Of a stretch of 64,000 bases of DNA, positions 58,256 through 64,000 are shown in pieces. The notes below the pieces were generated by a model. The model was not told the DNA's origin. It did no database searches and saw only the letters and a list, made by a program, of their open reading frames with translations. Location of the stretch: positions 1,157,655 to 1,221,654 of the forward strand of contig NZ_JZEF01000002.1 in the NCBI RefSeq assembly GCF_001013475.1, read 5' to 3'. The position numbers were made by a program, and so were the translations under genes. The DNA comes from Xanthomonas arboricola pv. juglandis. GTDB lineage: Bacteria > Pseudomonadota > Gammaproteobacteria > Xanthomonadales > Xanthomonadaceae. Within the stretch, counting starts at the first letter, position 1. Each line of letters opens with the position of its first letter.

Positions 58256-59433
58256 GTCGCCGTGGTACCCGCGATGCCTTGATCGTCGGCGGTGGCGTGG
58301 TCGGTGCCGCCTGCGCGCTGGCGCTGGCCGATGCCGGCCTGAGCGTTGCCCTGATTGAAGGCCGCGAGCCCGCGCGCTGGCGGGCCGACCAGCCCGATCT
58401 GCGCGTCTATGCCTTCGCCGCCGACAATGCCGCGTTACTCGACAGCCTGGGCGTATGGTCCTTGGTGCGCGCTGCCCGCGTGCAGCCGTACCGGCGCATG
58501 CGGGTCTGGGATGCGGCCGGTGGCGGCGAGCTGAGCTTCGATGCCGACACCCTGGGCCGCGAACAACTCGGCTGGATCATCGAACACGCGGTGCTGGTCG
58601 ATCGCCTGTGGGCCGCCGTGCACGCGGCCGGCATCGAGGTGCATTGCCCGGCACGCGTGGTCGAGCTGGACCAGGACGCACACAGCGTGCGCCTGCGCCT
58701 GGACGATGGCAGCCGCCTGGAAGCGGCGCTCGCCATCGCTGCCGACGGCGCCGCATCGACCTTGCGCGAGCTGGCCGGTCTGCCGGTGTCGCGGCATGCC
58801 TACGCGCAGCGCGGCGTGGTCGCCTTCGTGGAGACCGAGCAGCCGCATCAGGCCACGGCCTGGCAGCGTTTCCTGACCACCGGCCCGCTGGCATTCCTGC
58901 CGTTCGCCGATGGCCGCAGTTCGATCGTATGGACCTTGTCGGATGCCGAGGCCGCGCGCGTGCTGGCGCTGGACGATGCCGACTTCTCGCGCGAGCTGAC
59001 CCAGGCCTTCGCGGCGCGGCTGGGGCAGGTGCGCGTGGTCTCCGCGCGCACGGCGTTTCCGCTGCAACGGCAACTGGTGGAGCAATACGTCAGCGGCCGC
59101 GTGCTGACCTTGGGCGATGCCGCGCACGTGGTGCATCCGCTGGCCGGGCAGGGCGTCAATCTGGGCCTGCGCGATGTCGCTGCGTTGCGCGATGAAGTGC
59201 GCAATGCGCTGGCAAAGCGTGCGGACTGGGCCGCCCCGCATCGGCTGCAGCGCTGGGCGCGCAGCCGCCGCAGCGAGAATACCGTGGCCGCGTATGGCTT
59301 CGATGCGATCAACACGGCGTTCTCCAACGACGACATGCACCTGACCCTGTTGCGCGGGTCGGTGCTCGGGCTGGCCGGCAAGTTGCCGCCGCTGGTCGAT
59401 GTGCTGTGGAAGCGCGCCTCCGGCAGCGCGTGA
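58252..59433 (+). CDS. Ubiquinone-biosynthesis FAD hydroxylase, UbiI/UbiF type
   Basis: The 393-residue flavoprotein has ALIVGGGVVGAACALALA, AADGAASTLRELAG and the second FAD motif TLGDAAHVVHPLAGQGVNLGLRD. The GDAAH..PLAGQGVNLG form is that of UbiI/UbiF-group hydroxylases (C5 or C6 ring hydroxylation). Its ATG overlaps the ubiH stop (ATGA), so the two are coupled as in the ubiH-visC pair. Which ring position it modifies cannot be told from sequence alone. Confidence 0.9.
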   Translation: MSRRGTRDALIVGGGVVGAACALALADAGLSVALIEGREPARWRADQPDLRVYAFAADNAALLDSLGVWSLVRAARVQPYRRMRVWDAAGGGELSFDADTLGREQLGWIIEHAVLVDRLWAAVHAAGIEVHCPARVVELDQDAHSVRLRLDDGSRLEAALAIAADGAASTLRELAGLPVSRHAYAQRGVVAFVETEQPHQATAWQRFLTTGPLAFLPFADGRSSIVWTLSDAEAARVLALDDADFSRELTQAFAARLGQVRVVSARTAFPLQRQLVEQYVSGRVLTLGDAAHVVHPLAGQGVNLGLRDVAALRDEVRNALAKRADWAAPHRLQRWARSRRSENTVAAYGFDAINTAFSNDDMHLTLLRGSVLGLAGKLPPLVDVLWKRASGSA

Positions 59434-59547
59434 TCGCCTGACGGCCGACGCCCCCGGCGGCGGCCATGTCTTGGTATGTTGATTCGCTTATAGCGCGGGC
59501 AGCATGTTCCATAAGACGGGCGCAGCCGGCGTGGCTACAGTCGAGCC

Positions 59548-60270
59548 ATGTCATCTTCCGCCACCCGTTCGTCCCGACCTGGCCTGCTGCTGCTCTGCGG
59601 CCTGCTCTGCGACGCCAGCATCTGGCAGCCGCAACGCGCGGCGCTGAGCGATCTGGCCGAGGTGCAGGTGCTGGACTTCGCCGGCTTCGACAGCATCGTG
59701 CAGATGGCGGCACACGTATTGGCCGTCGCTCCGCCGCAGTTCGCAGTGGCCGGCCATTCGATGGGCGGGCGGGTGGCGCTGGAGATCATGCGCCAGGCGC
59801 CGCAACGCGTGCAGCGCCTGGCCTTGCTGGACACCGGCATCGCGCCACGCCGCGACGGCGAGCGTGAGCAGCGCGCGGCGCTGGTGCGGCTTGCGCACAC
59901 GCAAGGCATGCAGGCGCTGGCACGGCAATGGCTGCCGCCGATGCTGCATCCGGACCGGCACGCCGATGCCGGGCTGATGAACCCACTGATGGCGATGGTG
60001 CAGCGGCACAGCGTGCAGGACTACGCCGGCCAGATCGAAGCCTTGCTGGAGCGCCCCGATGCCGCGCCGGTGCTGGCGCAGATCCGCTGCCCGACCTTGC
60101 TGGGCGTGGGTCGCCAGGACGTCTGGAGCCCCTTGGCCCAGCACCAGCAGATGGCGCAGCAGATCCCGCACGCACGGCTGGTGGTTTTCGAAAACAGCGG
60201 GCATATGGCGCCGCTGGAAGCACCCGCGGCCGTCAGTGCAGCAATGCGCGACTGGCTGCAGGACGCGTGA
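59548..60270 (+). CDS. Alpha/beta hydrolase
   Basis: The 240-residue protein has an N-terminal LLLLCGLLCDASIWQPQ strand-oxyanion region, the nucleophile elbow GHSMGGRVALEIM with Ser, the acid-side VGRQDVWSPLAQH and the catalytic His in FENSGHMAPLEAP. This is a small cytosolic hydrolase of the MenH/esterase type with no signal peptide. The substrate is unknown; near an aromatic dioxygenase it might act on a ring-cleavage product, but that is speculation. It is 114 bp from the ubi gene pair. Confidence 0.87.
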   Translation: MSSSATRSSRPGLLLLCGLLCDASIWQPQRAALSDLAEVQVLDFAGFDSIVQMAAHVLAVAPPQFAVAGHSMGGRVALEIMRQAPQRVQRLALLDTGIAPRRDGEREQRAALVRLAHTQGMQALARQWLPPMLHPDRHADAGLMNPLMAMVQRHSVQDYAGQIEALLERPDAAPVLAQIRCPTLLGVGRQDVWSPLAQHQQMAQQIPHARLVVFENSGHMAPLEAPAAVSAAMRDWLQDA

Positions 60271-60355
60271 TGGCGGCCCGGTCTGGCTGGCGGCGCGTGC
60301 GCTGCCGTCGCTGACCAGGCGTGTCGGTTTTTCAGCAACGACCCGAGGAAGCTGC

Positions 60356-60787
60356 ATGCCCGACGATGCATCGATCATCATTGCCTGCGAGCAGGTGATT
60401 CGCCGATTCGCACTGCTCAACGATCGGCACGATCACGACGGCCTCGCCGCATTGTTCACCGCCAACGGCGTGTTCGCCCGCCCCAGTGCGCCGGAGCTGC
60501 CGGTGCACGGGCGCGAGGCGATTCTGCAATCGTTCCGCGCGCGCCCGCCGCGTACGACCTGTCACCTGATGCTCAACACCCTGGTCAGCATCCAGTCGCC
60601 GACCCTGGCGCATGCGCACAGCAAGGTCCTGCTCTACACCGCTGCAGACACCTCGACGGCGCCGCCCTGGACGGCCCAATCGCCTGCGTTGCTCGGCAGT
60701 TTCGACGACGTGCTGGTGCTGGAGCAGGGGCGCTGGTTGTTCAAGCAGCGGCTTGGCGCCTTGCTGATGCGCATCGGCGCTGACTGA
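60356..60787 (+). CDS. NTF2-like (SnoaL-type) protein
   Basis: The 143-residue protein has the cone-shaped fold pattern: IIACEQVIRRFALLNDRHDHDGLAALFTANGVF, VHGREAILQSFRARP, HLMLNTLV and the ending VLEQGRWLFKQRLGALL. SnoaL-like proteins of this size are small hydrolases, isomerases or ligand binders. ACCCGAGGAA lies upstream of the ATG. It follows the alpha/beta hydrolase by 85 bp on the same strand and could be co-transcribed. No specific function can be assigned. Confidence 0.8.
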   Translation: MPDDASIIIACEQVIRRFALLNDRHDHDGLAALFTANGVFARPSAPELPVHGREAILQSFRARPPRTTCHLMLNTLVSIQSPTLAHAHSKVLLYTAADTSTAPPWTAQSPALLGSFDDVLVLEQGRWLFKQRLGALLMRIGAD

Positions 60788-60912
60788 TCGCTGCCTCGAA
60801 CCGATTCATCGACGCACAGACGGCGCAGTCGCCGCCGCCGCGTACCGCAGCACCGCTTTCCTCCCCCACGTCGCGCCGCAGTCATCCATCCATCGCATTG
60901 GAGAATCGCCTA

Positions 60913-61947
60913 GTGGAACGCGTGAGCTCATCTGCCCGTTGTGCCGTTGCACCGCCACGGTTGCCGTCGTACCGGCGCCGTGTCCTGACCTTGCTAACGA
61001 TGCTTGGTGCCGGCGTGCCCGTTGCGGCATCCGCACAAGCGGTGCCGGAAACCGCTGCACCGCCGCAGGGCATCAACCTGGGCGGGACGAGTTTTCTCGA
61101 TGGCTTCGGCTCCTCGACGCCGGGCTGGACGGTGATCGAGTATCTGCGCCACTACGACTTCGACGCGATCAAGGACGCGCGCGGCGACGATTCGGCCGCC
61201 TTCCGCGATCCCAAGGTCGGTGTCAGCGTCCTGCTGACCCAGCTGATCTACGTCACGCCTTATCGGTGGAAGCGCGCGTCGCTGAGCTTCAATACGATCG
61301 TGCCGCTGGTCAACTACGACACGTCCTTCGCTGCAGACAGCCCTGTGCAGTTGCGCGGCAACGGGTTCGGAATGGGCGACATCTCCTTCGGGCCGGCGCT
61401 GCAGATCGACCCGGTGATGCGCAACGGGCGAGTCCTGTTCTTCCAGCGCTTCGCGATCGATGCGTTTGCTCCGGTGGGCAAGTTCGATCGCGATGTCGCG
61501 ATCAACCAGAGCACCGGATTCTGGTCGGCGGCGCCGCATTGGGCGTTCACCGTGCAACCCAGCGACAACTGGGAGATCAGCATGCGGCTGAACTATCTCT
61601 ACAATTTCCGCACCGATCGCGCCGGCGGCGTACCGCCGATCCCGGGATTCCGTTTTCGCAATGGTCAGGCCGGCGATGTGCTGTGGGCCAACCTGGCCAG
61701 CTCGGTGAAGGTCAGCGAGCAACTGCGCCTGGGCATCAACGGGTACTACCTGCAGCAGCTGAAGGACAACCGCACCAACGGGCAGCGTGTGCCCGACAGC
61801 AAGCGCATGCAGTTCTATCTCGGGCCGGGGCTGTCCTGGCGGCTGGATGCCAGCAACCTGCTGAATTTCAATGTCTATCTGCCGGTAGAGGTGAAGAATT
61901 CGGTGGCCGGCACCAGCGTCAACCTGATGTTCGTGCATTCCCTCTAG
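60913..61947 (+). CDS. SphA/MetA-like outer-membrane channel family protein
   Basis: The 344-residue protein has a signal-like segment (LPSYRRRVLTLLTMLGAGVPVAASA). It then has a beta-barrel-like sequence with alternating aromatic strands: RASLSFNTIVPLVNYD, MGDISFGPALQIDP, FQRFAIDAFAPVGKFD and NWEISMRLNYLYNFRTD. It ends in a hydrophobic strand (VNLMFVHSL). This fits the Phenol_MetA_deg/SphA family of putative channels found in aromatic-degradation loci. The start is GTG at 60913 with GGAG 10 nt upstream. The role as an uptake channel for aromatics is inferred. Confidence 0.78.
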   Translation: MERVSSSARCAVAPPRLPSYRRRVLTLLTMLGAGVPVAASAQAVPETAAPPQGINLGGTSFLDGFGSSTPGWTVIEYLRHYDFDAIKDARGDDSAAFRDPKVGVSVLLTQLIYVTPYRWKRASLSFNTIVPLVNYDTSFAADSPVQLRGNGFGMGDISFGPALQIDPVMRNGRVLFFQRFAIDAFAPVGKFDRDVAINQSTGFWSAAPHWAFTVQPSDNWEISMRLNYLYNFRTDRAGGVPPIPGFRFRNGQAGDVLWANLASSVKVSEQLRLGINGYYLQQLKDNRTNGQRVPDSKRMQFYLGPGLSWRLDASNLLNFNVYLPVEVKNSVAGTSVNLMFVHSL

Positions 61948-62148
61948 CGTGGACTCTCCGGCGTGGAAATCCGCCCGGATCCGCAGCATGCACGCCGGCG
62001 CGTCTGCGTGCATGCCGCGGCGCAGACGGATGCAGCACGCTGCTGCAAGCAACGCTGCATGCAGCGCAAGGCCGGGTGATCCCACGCTCGAGCTCTGAAG
62101 CTGTGCACGCTGCTGCGCCACGCTGTCCGCGCCAAACCCGTGCGCGCG

Positions 62149-62814
62149 TCAGATGCCCATGCTGTGGCGCTGGGTATTTGCGTGCTCGCGGAACAACAGT
62201 TCGGCACGTGCGCCATCGCGTTGTTCGATGGCCGAGACGATGGCGCCGTGCTGCCGATGTCCGTAGTACAGATCGTCGTAGGCCAGGGTGGGCGAGCGTT
62301 GGCCGAACACCACATTGACCGGGCTGACGAAGGGCACCACGGTGCACCGGTCCACGGTCTCGGTCAGGATCGGCTTGTTGGCGGCCACCACGATGGCGCG
62401 GTGGAAGCGGGCATTCATCGCGGCATAGGCCTGCTCGTCGTCGGCATCCAGGCTGCGCGTGGCCAGGATCCGGTCGCCTTCGCCCAGACAGGCATGCAGC
62501 GTGGCCAGCAATGCAGCCGAGGCGCCCTGTTCGGCGACGGCGCGTGCGGCCATGCCTTCCATCAGGGCACGCACCGCCAGGGCGTCCAGGCTCTCCTGCT
62601 GGCTGAAACGTCGCACCGCATAGCCGCGGTTGCCGGCCTGCACCAGCAGGCCTTCCTGGCACAGCGCGGGCAGGGCCTGACGGATGGGGGTGCGCGAGAT
62701 GGCCAGTCGTTCGGCCAGCGCGGCTTCGGTGATGCGCTCACCGGGGGCGAAGGTGCCGCACAGGATCAGTTCGCGTAGCTGCTGGACCGCTTGCAATCGG
62801 TGGTTGTTCGCCAT
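62149..62814 (-). CDS. GntR-family (FCD-type) transcriptional regulator
   Basis: The 221-residue regulator has a winged helix-turn-helix, LRELILCGTFAPGERITEAALAERLAISRTPIRQAL (about residues 13-48). An FCD ligand domain follows with AVRALMEGMAARAVAE, NARFHRAIVVAA and the late HRQHGAIVSAIEQRD, where His residues usually bind a metal and a carboxylate effector. A second in-frame ATG at 62823 would add MEP. It is divergent to the dioxygenase gene with twin palindromes between, so it likely controls that operon and itself, with an aromatic acid as effector (inferred). Confidence 0.88.
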   Translation of the reverse strand: MANNHRLQAVQQLRELILCGTFAPGERITEAALAERLAISRTPIRQALPALCQEGLLVQAGNRGYAVRRFSQQESLDALAVRALMEGMAARAVAEQGASAALLATLHACLGEGDRILATRSLDADDEQAYAAMNARFHRAIVVAANKPILTETVDRCTVVPFVSPVNVVFGQRSPTLAYDDLYYGHRQHGAIVSAIEQRDGARAELLFREHANTQRHSMGI

Positions 62815-62915
62815 TGGCTCCATTCTCTCGCGCCGTACTGCAGCGCACGTTCCTTCGAAGGGGAAAACTCGCAAAACCGGTATAAAAACCTTGCAGATGA
62901 GAGCGCTTGGTGGCA

Positions 62916-62929
62916 CTTTGGATCCCAAG
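62916..62929. promoter_or_regulatory. Operator-like palindrome 1 in the regulator-dioxygenase intergenic region
   Basis: CTTTGGATCCCAAG is symmetrical about GGATCC with one mismatch and is near-identical to the palindrome at 62969. The centres are 52 bp apart, about five DNA turns. Probable GntR-family binding site. Confidence 0.55.
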
Positions 62930-62968
62930 GATACCGTTTTGGCGGTCCGGAGTGGCTGGTCGGCGTTG

Positions 62969-62982
62969 TTGGGATCCCAAAG
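62969..62982. promoter_or_regulatory. Operator-like palindrome 2 in the regulator-dioxygenase intergenic region
   Basis: TTGGGATCCCAAAG contains the perfect palindrome TTGGGATCCCAA. It lies 77 bp before the dioxygenase start. Together with the first box it suggests cooperative or looping binding of the GntR dimer. Confidence 0.55.
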
Positions 62983-63058
62983 CGGGACGGATTTCGACTC
63001 AATCAATGATGCGCAATCGGCCAGCAGCGGTGGCCGGCGTGCATCGCAGGAGTGCAGC

Positions 63059-63964
63059 ATGGCAAGCATCATCGGCGGCATCGGAACCTCGCACGTTCCC
63101 ACCATCGGGGTGGCCTACGACAAGGGCAAACAGCAGGATCCATTGTGGAAGCCGTTGTTCGACGGCTACACACCGGTGGCTGCCTGGTTGGCCGAGCAGC
63201 AGGCAGACGTGCTGGTGTTCTTCTACAACGACCATTGCACGACGTTCTTCTTCGACCTGTATCCGACCTTCGCCCTGGGCATCGGCGAGCGCTTCCCGGT
63301 GGCCGACGAAGGCGCGGGGCTGCGCAACCTGCCGCCGATCCGCGGCGATGTGCAATTGCAGGCGCATATCGCCGAATGTCTGGTCAACGACGAATTCGAT
63401 CTGACGGTCTTTCAGGACAAGCCGATCGACCATGGCTGCGCGGCGCCGCTGCCGTTGCTGTGGCCGCACGTGCCGGACTGGCCGGGCACGGTGGTGCCGA
63501 TCGCGATCAACGTGCTGCAGTACCCGCTGCCGACCGCGCGCCGCTGCTATCGCCTGGGCCAGGCGGTGCGGCGGGCGATCGAATCCTATCCGGAGGATCT
63601 CAGGGTGGTGGTGGTGGGCACCGGCGGGCTGTCGCACCAGATCCACGGCGAGCGCACCGGTTTCAACAACACCGACTGGGACATGGAATTTCTGGACCGC
63701 TTCCAGCATGCGCCGGAAACGCTGACCGATCTCACCCACACCGATTACGTGCGCCTGGGTGGCGCCGAGAGCGTGGAGCAGATCATGTGGCTGGCGATGC
63801 GTGGCGCGCTGGGCGGGCCGATCCGCAAGCTGCATCAGAACTACTACCTGATGACCACCACCGCGATGACGGTGGTGCTGTACGAGCCGGGCGTCGAAGC
63901 CGCTGACGCGCCGTCTTCGGCGCAGTTGCTCGCGCACGCCACGTCTACCGCGAATGCTGCATGA
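63059..63964 (+). CDS. LigB-type class III extradiol ring-cleavage dioxygenase
   Basis: The 301-residue protein corresponds to the catalytic beta subunit of protocatechuate 4,5-dioxygenase or a gallate-type relative. The iron ligands are visible as His12 in GIGTSHVPTIG, His59 in FFYNDHCTTFF and probably Glu240 in AESVEQIMW. Conserved catalytic His125 (PIDHGCA) and His193 (GLSHQIHG) are also present. It opens the ring of a dihydroxylated aromatic acid using Fe(II) and oxygen. GCAGGAG lies 7 nt before the ATG. It is divergent to the GntR gene and is followed 10 bp later by another gene start. Confidence 0.9.
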   Translation: MASIIGGIGTSHVPTIGVAYDKGKQQDPLWKPLFDGYTPVAAWLAEQQADVLVFFYNDHCTTFFFDLYPTFALGIGERFPVADEGAGLRNLPPIRGDVQLQAHIAECLVNDEFDLTVFQDKPIDHGCAAPLPLLWPHVPDWPGTVVPIAINVLQYPLPTARRCYRLGQAVRRAIESYPEDLRVVVVGTGGLSHQIHGERTGFNNTDWDMEFLDRFQHAPETLTDLTHTDYVRLGGAESVEQIMWLAMRGALGGPIRKLHQNYYLMTTTAMTVVLYEPGVEAADAPSSAQLLAHATSTANAA

Positions 63965-63974
63965 GGGCCGGCCG

Positions 63975-64000
63975 ATGAATCCGCAAGTACAGGGCATGGA
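63975..64000 (+). CDS. Start of the next gene in the dioxygenase operon (cut by window end)
   Basis: An ATG 10 bp after the dioxygenase stop, preceded by AGGGCCGG, opens a frame reading MNPQVQGM up to the window end. Its position suggests a further enzyme or subunit of the ring-cleavage pathway. Only eight residues are visible, so no product can be named. Confidence 0.5.

Overview
The window is high-GC chromosomal DNA from a gammaproteobacterium of the Xanthomonas type. This rests on gene content and order (metK, dusB, lptD-surA-pdxA-rsmA-apaG-apaH, lgt-thyA-folA, a Fur-controlled hemP/haem-receptor locus), on the many short 'TAGGAGCGC' REP-like palindromes between genes, and on an IS5-type element. 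No rRNA, tRNA, CRISPR array or prophage is visible. Most of the window is ordinary core genome. Accessory-looking DNA is confined to about 13.5-15.5 kb (IS and dispersed repeats), about 21.4-23.1 kb (structured intergenic repeats) and 28.6-29.6 kb (a tandem array).

Region by region. 1-0.55 kb holds the 5' end of ahcY (minus strand) behind an S-adenosylhomocysteine riboswitch. 0.65-6.3 kb holds a secreted S9 peptidase and PEP carboxylase. 6.4-11.6 kb holds a TetR regulator with a palindromic operator, translationally coupled to a DUF4105 membrane protein and a lipoprotein alpha/beta hydrolase, followed by an OmpA-type lipoprotein. 12.2-15.5 kb holds a histidine-phosphatase-like lipoprotein, duplicated repeats and the IS. 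15.7-24.1 kb holds metK, an LpxH-like phosphoesterase, a membrane hydrolase, a methyltransferase, dusB, a ribokinase and an aldo/keto reductase. 24.4-28.7 kb is a haem uptake locus: Fur box, hemP, TonB receptor, a hemin-associated protein and a DUF6607 protein. The 3' end of the last gene has been amplified into a four-unit 260-bp array.

30.1-33.9 kb is a taurine/sulfonate operon (tauD-like dioxygenase, binding protein, ATPase, permease). 34.1-38 kb holds the ybbP/ybbA exporter with divergent tesA. 38-40.2 kb is a two-component system. 40.4-44.5 kb holds an SGNH hydrolase, dgkA, and a lemA-TPM-TPM cluster closed by a clear terminator. 44.6-47.1 kb holds lgt-thyA-small membrane protein-folA, coupled by overlapping stops and starts. 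47.4-54.6 kb is the outer-membrane/ribosome-maturation operon lptD-surA-pdxA-rsmA-apaG-apaH on the minus strand. 54.7-56.8 kb holds a histone-deacetylase-like enzyme, cobalamin adenosyltransferase and a DUF6580-like membrane protein. 57-59.4 kb holds two ubiquinone-type FAD hydroxylases. 59.5-64 kb holds an alpha/beta hydrolase, an NTF2-like protein, a porin-like SphA/MetA family protein, a GntR regulator and a LigB-type extradiol dioxygenase that starts an aromatic-degradation operon running out of the window.

How the genes work together: ahcY and metK are two steps of the activated-methyl cycle, and ahcY is switched on by its own substrate. thyA and folA are the dTMP/folate pair. LptD and its chaperone SurA are co-transcribed. 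tesA faces ybbA/ybbP as in Escherichia coli. I see no strong evidence for a wholly new multi-gene defence or biosynthetic system. The best leads are the 260-bp tandem array, the TetR/DUF4105/lipoprotein-hydrolase unit, the haem operon with its two little-known downstream genes, the twin GntR operators, and the decayed dispersed repeats.
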